From: Psettodes erumei
Taxonomy: Eukaryota > Chordata > Actinopteri > Pleuronectiformes > Psettodidae
Direction: 5' to 3'
Length of the DNA stretch: 64,000 bases
NCBI GenBank assembly: GCA_016785225.1
Contig: JAFBJZ010000108.1
Span: forward strand, 452,001-516,000
Positions 27,201 through 40,955 of the stretch are shown here, piece after piece. The position numbers were made by a program, and so were the translations under genes. The notes under the pieces were generated by a model that saw only the letters and a list, made by a program, of their open reading frames with translations, was not told the origin of the DNA and did no database searches. The first letter of the stretch is position 1, and each line of letters opens with the position of its first letter.

Positions 27201-29344
27201 GAAACAACCAACATATTAAATTGAATATAAAGAATTTTCATGTAAGCTAAGATTTAAATGATTTTTTTCCCTTCCTGACAATGAAAAATAAATGTATTTG
27301 ACTACACCTTGACAAAGATCAGTGTCTATCGGTGTAGAGAGATGAAACACCTCACTGCCCTGGTACTATTTTTTAAAACCAAATTCCCGTTGGAATGAGG
27401 CCTTAAAGGTGAGTGGAGAAGTGTAATAGGAGGGAAGAAAACAGAAAGAGAAGTGGTAGCAGTGGAGGCAGAGAAGGGAGAAGTGCTGACAATGTAGCTA
27501 CCACGGGTTGGCTAATACCTTTCCATCACACTGAGCATTGTACTCTCGATGCTGATAAGAACATGCAGTCCAATAAGCAAAAAGGAGAAAAAAAGAAAGC
27601 GAGAAAACCTTACACAATTCTATCTAGATGATACTGGCAATGCTTTGGGACGGAGGGGAAAGTGGAGGCGGGATGGAAGACAGAAAAGGAAATACATTGA
27701 ATTAGAGAAGGGAGTAAGGAGGGAAATAGGGGCAAAAAATGTCTTCACATTTCCATAGTCAAATGAACAGAATGATTTCATCAATAGACTGAATTGCTTT
27801 TCAGCCCTCACACTCCTGTTTATTTTTCTTTCTGTGCTCTGTTTCTCCCTCTCTATTCTACCCCCTTTTCAACGCTCTCCTATCTGTGGAGGGTTGTTGA
27901 ACTGCATGTCAGCTTGTTAGTCTGATCCATGCACTGGTGAGTGTGCACAAAAAACACACGTGTAAGCTCGGCTCGCTCGGTGCACACGATGGTTGCAAAG
28001 GAATAGGTTGCCACCATTGCTGTTAAGGAACCGAGCGAGAACACAGTTACTTGTTTTCCTGTGGCCGCAACTGACACCCGCAAAAAAGAAATTTAAAAAA
28101 AAAGAAAAGAAGAAACTTCTTTGTGACATTTTTTTGGTTTGATATGAATTGAATCTGTTTTCTTACATGTGCATTGTGTAAAGTGTGTATACAGTTATAT
28201 ACCATAGTTCATAGAGAAATAGAGCACAGGATTGAAAAAATAATCTAAGTGCCACTGTCAAGTGTTGGTGCGTGTGTGAGAGACAGCATGTGTTTGGGTT
28301 TAGCTCCATAGACTCGCAGTGTGTCGATGATTATAGTTGTTTTCAGGGACAAAAATGAATAAAATACAAAATAAAAACTCACGCAGTGAGAGTCAATCTA
28401 AACCACTCTCCCTCCTACTGAGCTCTCTCTCGCTCTCTCCTTGAGTCTCAATCGCCCTGTCTCTCTCTCGCTCTCTCTGTTGTCATTTCTACTTCTCACT
28501 CACAAACACACTCTGTCATTGCTTCTTTCGTTTTTCTCGTACATCTACACCCTGTCAAAACACACACACACACACACAAACACACACAGCACCTTACACC
28601 CCACTCAAACACACAGACACACACACCAGGGAGCAGATCAATTGTTACAGTGTTAGTCGGGCAGGAAACCTGTAATTCACTTCATTGGCTGCAGAATAAA
28701 CCCCTGATTACATACAATCAATGTGATAATGGCTAAAACACATTCGGCCCAATGGGCTGTCGGGTTGTAAAGACTGGCAAAGGAGAGGAAATGTGAGTGC
28801 ATGTGTCTATATTCCTCAGTGCGCAGTGCTGCGATTGTGTTTAAACACGTCTCCTAAATCTGAATCTTAATGTGACAAACACATACCTACAATTCTTTAC
28901 CATGCACAACTACCCACGTACACAACACACACTGCATGACTGACGCATCCTGGGTGTTATAAAGTTTAAACACACACACACACACACCTACACACATTCC
29001 CTAAATGTGAATGGAGAAACTGTGGGAGATAGAACACACAGGAGAGACTCTGCCAAACACTATTGATTAAGAATTATATGCTTTTTCCAAACTACAGACT
29101 GAAAACTATTCTGGAATGAAATTCATGTAACTTTGATCGTCACATCGTGCTCTTCTCTTCTTTAATTTCTAATTTTGAAGGCAATTCCCTTTTACTCTCA
29201 AAGTCCTATGTGGTCTGTATTAAGGATAATTTAGATTTGAGAGTGTGACTGCGTTACTGTGGTAAGTGTAGCATTTAAGTGAAAAGATATAAAGAGGGTG
29301 ATCTTGTTCAGGGCAAAGCGTAAGGGAGTGCACCGCTAACCCTG

Positions 29345-29351
<7 letters not shown>

Positions 29352-29389
<38 letters not shown>
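29352..29389. repeat. TG microsatellite
   Basis: About 19 TG units, with short TG runs on both flanks. Confidence 0.97.
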
Positions 29390-29391
<2 letters not shown>

Positions 29392-30615
29392 ATGCGTTTG
29401 TCTGTGTGCTGGTGTGTGTGTCAGATGGGAATCTTGATGATTTAGGTCATTTTCTTGCGGAGCAGTAGCTGATAAGTGTGTAGCTGCCAGCCACTATCTT
29501 TGTCACCATGTCTCTCTCTCCTTACCTTTCTCTTTGTCTCTCTCTCTTTCTGTCTCCTTTATCTGCAATGTGTCATTGTATTTGTAAGGGTGGTTGTCTA
29601 CTGTAAGAACAGTGCTTCAAACCTCTAAAACAGCTCAACTCCATCCAGTGTGCTGCACGTCGGGAGTACCGCTAACACAAACTGTCTGTTAACTAGATTA
29701 AATGATTTATTTGATAAATAAACAAATACACAAATTACTGCAAATTGGATGTATAATTCAGTTCCATTTCTGGACATGGCAGACTAAATTGCATGCAATG
29801 TACTTGTAGTGACCTCCAGCCATTTACTGGAAAGGCTGAAGTGTGGAAATCAATGACATTACTGAATTCATCCTCTTGTTAGGTAAACCTTGTATGGATG
29901 ATAGTGCACGTGGCAAATGAGAAAAGACTAATTCTCTTTCATATGAAAACAAGGAATGACCAATATATTCATTAACATTTCATTTGTTACATAGAATGTT
30001 CAACATAAATCTGACTGATTGCATATTTACACTTCTCACATGCTGGATATTGGAGGGAAATGTATGTGCAGGGGTATACAGGATATAAATTGTGGGCTCG
30101 CTCCTTTATAAAAGAAAGGTCATTGATCAAGGTTAGCGTTGGTCGTTTCTCTTTCTATGTGTGTGTGTGTATATGTGTGGATTAGCAGTGTTATCGCTAA
30201 GCATTAGGGGTGCAACAGCCTTTCCAAACACTTACCGGCACTTGCATTTGTGGTTGACACATGCATTCTCACGCACATGCACAAACGTACACCTTCAGCC
30301 ATTCGTGTACAGTGAGACCCTCTGTCTCCTGTCCAAGCAGATAGAGACCTGGGCAAGGTGCCGTATCAAATGAAATTGCACAGAAGTATAATAAAAAAAA
30401 GTGTTTAAAAAAATAAAATATCCCCCATCGGATTAAAAACACATTTTATTAAGCAGATGGTGAAAGAGGATTTCCACTCTAGTAAATATGACAGGGCTTT
30501 CAGATGTGACACGGGAGGGAGGCAGAGAGAGGGGAGGGGACGAAGAGGGAAACAGACAAGGAGGGAATGGGAAAGAGAGTGCAATGCTGCAAAAGAGGAG
30601 AGGCAGAAAGAGAGC

Positions 30616-30631
30616 AGAGAGAGAGAGAGAG

Positions 30632-30666
<35 letters not shown>
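30616..30666. repeat. Compound GA/TG microsatellite
   Basis: A GA run (30616-30632) passes directly into a TG run (30633-30666). Confidence 0.95.
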
Positions 30667-30668
<2 letters not shown>

Positions 30669-32065
30669 AAGTAAAATGGTACTCTGGATCTGAGGGAGTG
30701 AGAGAGAAGAGGAAAGGAGGAGAGAGTAGACACAAGTGAGAAGAGCGTCAAAGCTGCATTCTTTAAGCAGATCAGATTTGGGGAAATTGGGCTGTCACTA
30801 CAGGATTGTGATGATTTACACCTATCCATCACAGGGAGAGCACGAGAAGCAGAACCTAAGTATGTACAACAATGCACAGCATCTATAAGAACTGAGAAAA
30901 AAGAAACATCCTTAGTGGGCTCAGTTCACTGCTTACTTTTAAATTCAACTTTCAGTATTCTGTAAATAATACATTTAGAAAAAGGAGGCACATATTGATA
31001 ATCCTGTGAATAATGCTGTGTATAAAAGAAGTAGTGATTAGTAGGGTTGAAAAGAAGAAAATCAACATCGTAGATTATGTCCTAAAATTACTGAATTTCT
31101 ACCTAAATATATGAAAAAATAGAATACATTTTAAAATTGTTGGTTTTGAACTAAATTGATCAGTATTGTCGCCAGCTGCTGTTGACACTTGCTCCTCGCC
31201 TGCTCTTCCCTCTCACTCCCCCTGTCCTTCCTCCGCTCCTCTCCCTCCCCTCACTGCTGGCTGATGCACCTTACAGCCTCGCTCCTGGACCATCTGTTAG
31301 GGAATCTAATTCACATCCAGTCATAATCAGGTTTGCTGGAGTGCCCACTGTCTCTGCCTGTCTCTGTCCCTCGCTTTCCCTCTCTGTCTCTGTCCTTTTC
31401 TGGCCTGCCTGCTTATCTCTGTGTATTTCATATTCTCTGAGGGTGACTGTCCATTATTCTTACTTTTATCCATGTTTCTACAGTAGTTTTCATGTCAGTA
31501 TGTGGTAATTTCATTTTGTGTCTTTGGACAGTTCCTAAACATATTCTTCTTTATTTTCCTGCCATTCACTTACTTGAGACAAAGCTAATTAATCTGGTCT
31601 GGTCAATGTTTTTTTTAAATTTTAAATTACTTTATATAATCGTTTGACATTAGGGGCTGTTCACTACTGTTTGTCTTTCAGGCACAGGCTTCGCATTCAC
31701 ATGCTTTGAAATTCTGCTTTCTTAAAAAATCATCTTTAAAACTAATCGCAATTTAACAGGTTTTAAATACTACTTCAGCATTTTAATAGTCAAGTTAATT
31801 AATAAGCACCATCTTGAAATTACATGCAAAAGGTTCTGCATCAACACACAATCTTAACTGTGTATGTTTATGTGTATGTTTATGTGTGTGTGTTTGTCCA
31901 TGACTGAGAATAAGGTGAGGCGAGGTGAAGGGGGTGGAAGTTAATGAGAGGTGAGTGTCTGAACCCCCCCCCCTCTCTCTCTCTCTTCCTCTCTTTCTCT
32001 TTCTCTCTGCTCCTGCAGTAATCCTCTTCTATAAATCTGCAATCCAATCAGCGTTGTCCACACTT

Positions 32066-32197
32066 ACACACACACACACACACACACACACACGAACACG
32101 CATGCACATATACACACACAGAGCTATTGGGAGGCCCATCTGTGTGTTAAGGCAATCTGCTTTATCATTATGATTACATTGGGCTCAGTTTACAGCA

Positions 32198-32249
<52 letters not shown>
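32066..32249. repeat. Inverted CA and TG microsatellites
   Basis: CA at 32066-32093 and TG at 32201-32249 are reverse complements of each other, separated by about 107 nt. Confidence 0.95.
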
Positions 32250-32251
<2 letters not shown>

Positions 32252-35200
32252 TCAAGCGCACCCTGGCTGCCTGACATTAATCACATTCCCATGGTTTGAT
32301 GGCCTAAATAAAAAGAGGAATAATATTGTTGCTGTCCAATGAAAACTGCAGATCTCCAAAAACAAATTAGGGATTTCTTCAGAAAAGTTTTCATTTGAGA
32401 AAAGGATCCAGGAAAAAAAGAAAAAGTTTTTCATGTTGTTTCAAATACTATGAAAACTATAAAAACTATGACATTTTTTGATGGAATTTATTAGAGCTTT
32501 TTGATATGAAGATGAAATGACATTCTCAATAATTCTGATGCATTCTGAAATATTTTAACATTTTGGCTACATGTTTATAATCATTGGTTGGAGGTTGGAG
32601 TTTTTTGGGGTTTTTTTGCCACACAGATGCATCCAGTGTGTGTTTGTTTCTATTCGTGACAGTGTCCGTGTCAGGTGCAGGACTAAACCCCATCAACACA
32701 GTTGGAAGTCAGACCTCCTGGAGGCAGAGTTCATGTGATCTTATACTGCATGTGTGCATGCTCCTTTTTCTGCATGTTAGTTTAAAAAAATGCACGTGTG
32801 TCAGTGTTGGTGAACGAAGGTGAGTGTAGGTAATTTATGAATAGAGTTAAATAGTGTTAGATTATGTTATTATGTAGTTGCTCTTTTTTTTAAATTAAAG
32901 AACAGGCCCTTTTTGATCAAGACCATGTTCTCGTTGTCATACTGAGACTCTTGAATAGAATACGGTCATAAATACTATTAGTATCACCTGTGTTATTCCT
33001 ACTAACTTTAAGATGTGAAAATATGAAGCCCGTTTTGCATTGATCCGATGGGGCCCTTTTGTTTCGACTTAAGACATTACATATTCCTGTACTGCAGTAT
33101 TTAAGGAGCAACCCCGAGGTAAATTCTGAGGTTGATATTATCTGCCAACTGGAGAAATATTGTTGTCTCACATCTGAGGTTTGGCATAGCTCTGGCATTT
33201 GAATTCAGAATTACAATATCGATTGCAGTTTGTTTGACTTGGTCCAAATCTTGAACAAATGTGGGGTAAAATAATGTTCCACAATTTGCAGTGTTGCGTG
33301 TGCGTGTGTGTCCATCTGTGCGTGCGGATGTAGTTTGTGACTTCGAGCCATGGCGTGACTCCCTAGCCCCTGGCAAACCTTTACACCTCTCATCACCAGA
33401 CTTCCCTGTCTGCCAACATACACACACACACACACACTCTCACATTGTGCTAGTAACACTCCTCTTGGTGATTGGCTGAGAGTCTGCGTGAGAATGGCTT
33501 GCCAGACCTCTAATTGGCTTGACCCAGACTAACCCTGAAATCCTATTGGACTAAGACTTCCCAGTCTACAGCGCACGCACGGGCATGCACACACATACAC
33601 ATACACATGCGCACATACATGTTCAAACACACTTAAAATTAAAGGGCTTTGCAAAAGCATAACAATGCTAAAAATCAATAGTGTTCTGACATGCTGTGTA
33701 ATTACACAACAACAGTAATAACTTAATAAACAATAGTAACATTCATTAAGGTAATCATCAGTCAGCAGTGAGATCATACAGCATAATGCTGTTTGGTAAA
33801 AAAAAAAACTAACAAGAGATAATGCGAAGATATAAGAGTAAAAGTATCAATGGAGGAATAAAAAAAGTTTTGGAAAGTTTATGGAAAGTTTTGGAAAAGC
33901 ACTTTTTTGTTTTGATAACCTAACATGTTAACACATGTTATCACCTAACCTGTTAAATCTAATCATTAGCACTGGTCACAGCAAACTCAGGTGAGAAAAT
34001 ATAAGCACAGGGCAATAAGCGCACTCATGCTCTTTTGCATTAAATAGTACCATAATCCTATATTATGCCAATTAAAAGACAAATTACATACTTACAATTA
34101 CAGTTTTGCAATCTGTGCATGTGTCTCTATCTCTTATCCAGAGAAACTTGGAATGATTAAAAGACAAGACAGAGGAAACAGCGGGAGGGAGAGAGGAAAG
34201 AAGAATGAAGAGCGTGAAAGTGTGAGTCTGTGTGTCATGCATCACATATTTGCCGTGTTTCAACATGAAACAAGCAACGTATTTACGGTTGAAGTTCTAA
34301 AAATGGACATTGGCAGCCCTCAGTTTCACCTGCCCCCAACCACAGAAACCGAGAACTGGAAATTTCACTTTTGTTAAAGCTTTTCATGCTTCAGGTTTTA
34401 CTGCACATGCAGATGGCTTAGGGGATTACTTTTAATGGTAAAAGTGACTGTCCTTCCGGTAAATTATATGATGTAAAGTCTCTGTGCGACAACACATTTG
34501 CACTTCTTAAGTGTCCTTGAGCCAGAAGTTGCCTCCCACTTTGTTGTGATACTCTATGTACCATGCACTGTAAAAATACAACTGAATGAAGATAAACATG
34601 ACAGGAAAAAAAAGAAGCAGTGCATGGCCACAAGGGCTGCCCAAGTATTAGTACATCATTTAAAATAAGGAATAAGTCACTAGCCAAGTAGCAAACACAG
34701 CTCGCAGACAGACAGACACACATATATACACATACACAAATTATTAATAAGAGGCAAAAAAGAAAACCGAGCCCCTTCTACTCACTTACTATACACTATT
34801 TTGCCACGTTTTTTCTTCTTTGTCTCTTTTTAACTGTTTCAAGTGAAAATGCCCAATGTTTCTCTGAACTTAAATTTTAGCCTATACCACGGATGAGCTC
34901 TTTTCCATTACTCATGATTAGAGATTCTGATTACAGTGTATAGTACAATAACACACGGGTTGAGTTCTGAAATGGAAGACAGACAGACAAACAAAAACAA
35001 TCACACAAAAACAGCTAAAAGTGAGAGAAAACACATGCCACTGAACCTGTTTGTTCATGGTTATAGTTTTAAAGAGGCAAATCTGTGTCATGCACTTATG
35101 TTACCTTCTGCACACAGTGACACAGAAACAGAGAAGCTTATTATAAAGGCTGATCTCATAAAATGTGAGTGAGGAAAATATAAAACAATACAATCATTTT

Positions 35201-35573
35201 CAAAATAATGCCTGCGGAAATGGGGAAATACTATGATCAGAATTAGGACATATTGTAAATGAACAAAAATCAAGATATATTGAGACACACACAAAATCCA
35301 TCCGCTCATATTTGAATGGGTCATGGAGACAAGTTACACCTCTCAGCACTATATCTAAAGCACACTGACCAACTTAAACACTGGCTTTTGATGTCTCAAA
35401 GTGCTTGCCTTTTTCTTTCCCTTTCATCTGAGGTTTATAGAGGTCAAATGAGGCTTTTGTGTAAAACTGAACCTCACAGGTCCACAGATTCTTTTTCTTT
35501 TACGTATTTCGCTCTCACTCGAGCTCCCTGTGTGTTTCTGTGTGTCTTTGGTCCTCTTGGCATCGTGTCTTAC

Positions 35574-35732
35574 CTGGGGTTGTAGAGGGCATGTGCGTCT
35601 CTCATGTGGTTGACCTCCACTGGATCGTAGCTCTGGTGCATCCTCCAGGCGCCAGCGCCGCATTTACCAAAGGTTGACTTAGAGTTATCGTCGCTGCTGC
35701 TGTTCACCAATGGCCCCTTCGATAAGTTCATT
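35574..35732 (-). CDS. esrrg: Candidate symmetric cassette exon of ESRRG (N-terminal insert)
   Basis: On the minus strand a pyrimidine-rich tract runs into CCCATAG|AATGAAC (exon start 35732), and the exon ends CCCCAG|GTAAGA at 35574. It is 159 nt, enters and leaves in phase 2, and is open for 52 whole codons, from MNLSKGPLVNSSSDDN to MRDAHALYNP. Spliced after the first exon it reads E-Q-E-M-N-L; spliced into the next exon it reads N-P-R-M-S-S or N-P-R-L-L-C-R-M. It could therefore be an in-frame insertion of 53 residues, or the start of an alternative N-terminus using its own ATG. The peptide has a Ser/Asp-rich beginning and a Trp/His-containing end, and I recognise no domain. The strong splice sites and matching phase are seen; use as coding sequence is inferred. 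It might instead be a 5' UTR exon. Confidence 0.65.
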
Positions 35733-37349
35733 CTATGGGAGAGGGGCAAAGTGAGAGAGGGAGGGATGGCAGTGAAAATACAGCAAGTGCAACAGAAAAA
35801 AGCAGAGAATCAGTAGAGAAGCTGAGGCATGGCTTTTCTAATGCTACTGGGGGGTGTTTAATAAACTATTAAGTAAAAGATACAAAAATGCTTTAAAAAA
35901 AGACAGAAATGTAATCACTATGAAGAAAACATTAATTATGCTTTGACATTAAATAGTGCAAATAACATAATACAACTTCAGAAAAATGTGGAGAAATCTT
36001 TGAAAACTTTGAAAGTTAAAAAAACAAGCCAAGTCTGCTTTTGTTCATGTTAAATATTTTTCAGTATCAGACACGAGGCTTTAACCTTTTTTTCTTAAAA
36101 CAGGTGAGGACACTAAGAGGGATACAAAAAAGAAAGGTAAAGACAAACCTTCCAGGAAAAAAGGATTTGAAAAAAAAAAAATATGAGTAGAAAAATGAAC
36201 TGCAGGAACTTCTCAATGTTATTAATGTAATGAATTTACTACAATGGGCACAACTCATGCATACATTCATACACCCTCAGTTTGCTTGCCATGTAAAACA
36301 GCTACACTATACACACATACACTTTTCAAACTATTTAGTGAAGACAGAACAGTGAAGGTTCGTATGCAGATAGTCAGAAAAAAACAGAGTGACCTCAAAG
36401 TTTGAAGACATGTAGAAGGATAGACAGACGTGCTGAGTGCAACGGATTTTTGTTCAGGAATGTGTTAACAAATTTCAGCCAGATACATCTGGTGTCTGTG
36501 CACGTGCGCCGGTGGCTGCGTCAGCCAGCTAACCGAAGCGCACCCCGGCTGTGTTTAACGTCACAGAAAATTTTACCACGCAGACTGAAGGGATATAAAA
36601 GTAAAAGCACCGCAGAGGGGACTGCCACCCGTCAATCAAACCCAGCGCTGTTGTCAGGGAAAGAGCCGCTGCCGGGGTGATAAGGTCACCACGGGCAACA
36701 CAATCAAAATCGTCCATTTCAAAAAAATTATTAATTAAATAACACGTAGTGAAAGAAAAAAGGACAGTACTCATACTTGACGTCAAGGAAGAGGAGAGAA
36801 AGCAGCGTTTGTAATGAAACTGGCTGGGTGGCCTACATTTAAAACTAAACTATCAAGGGAGAAGAGAGCGAGGCTGGTGGGGAAAAAAGCACTTTCTTAC
36901 CAGCGGACAAAATATAAAAAAAACCCAGACACCAATGCACTCTGCGGAACAGATGTCAGAATGCAACTGGTAATCAAGTGATCCTTATAAAATAATGTAA
37001 AATACACTAGAGATGCCTGTCGGCGATGCTTGAGGCATCCTGGGGCTTTGCATATTGAGCATTTGTATGTTTTTTCTTTGCATTATGACAGATTAAGCTC
37101 AAACAGTGATGCTTACAAACTGTAAAGTGGGCATAAGAGGGAGAATATGATTTAGTATTTATATGTAATGTTAGAACCTGACTGAACAAGTGTACAAAAT
37201 GAAACCCTTTCAAGACACACTTCAAACCAAACCATCTACGAGCACTTTAAGCCAAGTGATGGGGCAAAATTGTTACTTAATAAAAAAAATCTAATTTCTT
37301 TTTAGTTGTTGTTTTGGTTCTTGGCCTTTTCCTGTCATTTTCATATCCC

Positions 37350-37360
<11 letters not shown>

Positions 37361-37402
<42 letters not shown>
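37361..37402. repeat. TG microsatellite
   Basis: An uninterrupted run of about 21 units. Confidence 0.97.
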
Positions 37403-37403
<1 letters not shown>

Positions 37404-37818
37404 GCTTCTCAGAAGTATTGTATCAGTAAACAGAGCAGGATGTTGGTATGTGACACAAACCGATAGACACGTGTTTACCACACAAACTAACACCACAGAC
37501 ATTTGTGTGTACATGTGTGCGTGTGCATGTTGTTGTCCCACTGCGGGTTCCTGTTAAGGCGAGGGCCAGGTAGACAGACAGGTAGACAGACCAATCACTC
37601 GTCTGACAGCCATCCCTCCGTCCACGGAGCTGGGTTGGCTCAGTCAGGGGTGGAGGGCCAGGGAGTGCACTGTGTAGGTTTTAGTTCCACTCTGGTGAAT
37701 AGGAGGAATCAATATCTCACTGCTGCTGCTGCTGCTTCAGACACTTATTGGCTTTGGTTGCGGTGTCACAATGCTATATAGACAGGCAACACTTAATACT
37801 GTTTTTTTTTTTTTTTTG

Positions 37819-37905
37819 CTGGAGAGTGTCCTGGTGTCACACTGGACTAAGGTACATCAAGCACCATGTGAACGTGAGGCTGTTGGTTTGAATCCCCATC
37901 CCTTC
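37819..37905 (+). mobile_element. Probable tRNA-derived SINE head, decayed
   Basis: The segment has a B-box-like GGTTTGAATCC at 37885-37895, one change from the tRNA consensus GGTTCGAATCC and explicable by CpG decay. About 50 nt upstream is an A-box-like TGGTGTCACACTGG, and between them is ACATCAAGCACCATGTGAACG. This spacing and the two boxes fit a tRNA-type SINE head, common in fish. A T run (37802-37817) precedes it. No full-length body, tail or target duplication was recognised. Confidence 0.45.
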
Positions 37906-38286
37906 CTTTTCACTTGCACAAAAGTAGAAGTAACTTCTCTTTTTTAGTTTCACAGCATGATTGTGATGAACCATTGATGCAGTTTTAGAAAGAAAATAAA
38001 AGTTTAAATCATTTTGTTTCCGGTACAATACTAAATATGTACAAAAATGAAAATGTACCAAATCAAACATTTTTCACTGAATAAATAGATTGAGATTAAT
38101 AAGGGACCTTTGATATTAACTATTCAAAGCCACTACAGTACTAACACATAAAATAAATAGCTCTGGGTCATAAATATTTATGCATATTTGCAAAGTAAAA
38201 GGAGAGAATAAAAGAAGAGTTTTAACCTACGTGCTTCTACCTAACCTATTTCACGCTCCTGTCAGTACATGTAAGTGGCACCAGCT

Positions 38287-38358
38287 CACACACACACACA
38301 CACACACACCGGCACTGTCAATGTGTGGAACCGTGTGTGTGTGTGTGTGTGTGTGTGT
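38287..38358. repeat. CA and TG runs forming an inverted pair
   Basis: CA at 38287-38309 and TG at 38333-38358 are separated by only 23 nt, so a single strand can fold into a long hairpin. Confidence 0.95.
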
Positions 38359-38597
38359 TTGTGTGTAAAAGTAGGGAGATCGTGGGTGCCTTTCTGATGC
38401 TCAGTGACTCGCTCATGTGTTGCTGGCCCATCTGTGAACAGAATGACCATGACACAGTATGTGTGCGTGTGTGTGTATGTGTGTGTGTGACATGGTGATG
38501 CAGTGATTGATGAGACAGTTGCCATTCTTGCTAATGCAAAATGCACCTATCCCTGAAGGGAGCAAATGCCACAAAACACACTCACACATATACATGC

Positions 38598-38635
<38 letters not shown>

Positions 38636-39356
38636 CTGCAAATGCCCTACCTAATTACCCCTCTAGTCAGGGCAATGTGATGTCTTCCAGTCACATATGC
38701 AATAAGTATCATAAACATACAGACATGTCCACAAATAAGAATAAATGTAGTTACATAAACAGTTGAAGTAGCATAGTTGAACATGAAAACTGATAAATGC
38801 CCGAACAAAGAACTAAGACAACAAACGGCCTTCTAGTCCACCTCCTCTGCTTAAACAGAGCATAAATACACACTTTCTGTAACAACCGTATGCAATACCA
38901 CAAGCCTGAAGTGAAATAAAAGAAAATGTATAATTCTGCTCTTTTCCTGCTTCTTAACTGTGGCTACAGAACAGTGTGTCCGTTGTGACTTGTTTACACT
39001 TTGTTGGTAAAATAACAACGCCACATAATTGCTCAAAATGTAAACGTAATGTCTAACTGTGCGAAATTGCGATGACATCAAGCCTCATAAAGAGACAGCG
39101 TGATCCAAGCACGAACATGTTTTCATACAAATGTGTGCGCCTGCGTTTCTCTGTCCGCGTGTGCATCAGGGCAGGTGGGGGTCCCGGCGCAGCCCTGTGT
39201 GTGTCTGCGAGGATGTGGATGTGTGTGCGCGTTAGCGTTAGCGACGGGAGCTGTTAGCGGGGCAGGCGGCAGATGGGCTGTCGGCCTTAATAGGGACTGA
39301 GCGGGTGCAGAAAGGTGACAGCTCCACGAGGGAGGGGTGTGCGGGGAGGGAGAGGG

Positions 39357-39359
<3 letters not shown>

Positions 39360-39395
<36 letters not shown>
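39360..39395. repeat. TG microsatellite
   Basis: About 18 TG units. Confidence 0.97.
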
Positions 39396-39397
<2 letters not shown>

Positions 39398-40907
39398 TGC
39401 GCATTGGAAGGGGGGGTGAATGAGGAAGGAAGAAAGGGATGAAGAAAAAACAAATTATCTGTGGAAGTGAAGAAAAGTATGGATCAGCTGCGTCAAATGC
39501 ACCTCCTGAGGGCGAGGGTGAGTTTGTAATGTTTAATTAATGCCATGTATTAATTCCTATGTAAGTATAATTTGGCAAATAAAAAGGTTTTCATCTCACC
39601 CATTCTGCGCAAAGTTGTCTGTGTTTAAAGTATCAAATCTGTCTCAAAATACAGAATTAAACATGAACAAAACACAGAATCTGAATGTAGAAATAGACTT
39701 GATCAGCACCACAGCACACCTGGAAAGGTTTAAAAGCACACAACTGAAAGATTACGTTGACATATGACAACGAAATGAGCCGCTGGTTTCCATTGCAGTG
39801 TCATAAGTGCGACTTTTGTCAAATGAGCGCACAACAAATATGTGTGTCCTGACACAGACCCAGAAAAACAAAGGCCCGAGCCACAAATGCATTTTTCCTA
39901 TTATGGTCACACGCTGACACAGTGTCGCACAACAGTGTGCGTGAACATGTGACTGACATCTTCCCACACGTGCACAGTTGTGTCTCAAAGCTCAGTCGTC
40001 GGGGAAGTTTGAGAGGCATTGTGTTTCAGTCTGTTTTCTCAGAAACACCACGGAAAGTGATAAGTAAGTGATATATTAAACATAGATATGTTTCGTATAA
40101 TGTGTTTTATGCAGATTAAGTGCCTATTTATTTGTATTAACAAAAAGTAAATTTGTCTTTGTAGTTAAATTCCTTACCACATTAATGAAAACTTGAGAGA
40201 ACACGAGAATGACAGAAACTAAAATTACTACATGACAAACAGTCAAGTTTGCTGGTTTGTTTTAATAAACGTGTGTTGCATTTTAAAGTTTGAATGATTT
40301 TTTTTTTAATTCTTTGCATCTTATGGTGCTGACCTTCTGTAAAATTCAAGTTGGTGGATAATAAGCAGTTATGAACCAGAGGAAAACTGAAAAACTAAAA
40401 TTCTAATTTAATTTTTTCCTTTTTGCTTCATCACAAGAATCCCACAAACGTTACTGTAAAGTGTGTAATTGCTGTAACTGTGCAAGACATTTCCGGTGCC
40501 ACTGAATCAAAATCCCTGGTTCACAAATGTGACGAGCTTTTGTTAAAAGCCGGTATGTTTGACTGTGAAGGCAGCACTTGTTATATATGAATATACTGGT
40601 GTAATGGGCGGTGCATTTGATAAAGTAGGAAAATTACACCGAAGGAGATGCTAGAGTAGCACAAGACGAGAGAACAGAAAGAGAAAAAGGAAAAAAATGT
40701 AGGCAAAAAAAAAAAAAACGAAAGCAAGAGGTTGGGTGGTGGGCTGGACTGTCATTCTCTCCCCATCAGGCACACACATGAAGCATGATGGGAGGATGAG
40801 AGGAGGAATATTTCACTGTCAGTCGGAAGGCGGCATGGTCATTCATTTCTTTCCCTCTCTTTTAGTATCAATCCCTTTCCCCTTTCCATCTTTTTGAACC
40901 CCCCACT

Positions 40908-40910
<3 letters not shown>

Positions 40911-40953
<43 letters not shown>
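40911..40953. repeat. CA microsatellite
   Basis: About 21 CA units. Confidence 0.97.

Positions 40954-40955
<2 letters not shown>

Larger units (their letters stand above)
23613..35573 (-). other. ESRRG intron upstream of the first zinc-finger exon
   Basis: The intron is 12 kb and dominated by microsatellites: CA 24216-24271, TG 29352-29389, GA/TG 30616-30666, CA 32066-32093 and TG 32201-32249. Pyrimidine/purine-rich tracts lie near 24400-24700, 25270-25800 and 31180-31410. Nothing convincing as an exon was found. Confidence 0.75.

Noticed and set aside
35424..35663. 79-codon minus-strand frame overlapping the cassette exon in another register
   Set aside because: It runs through the donor site into the intron, and its register does not fit splicing to the next exon, unlike the frame chosen.
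36402..36680. 92-codon plus-strand frame in a CpG-containing stretch
   Set aside because: No family resemblance and no splice sites fitting a gene; more likely regulatory sequence near the CRE.
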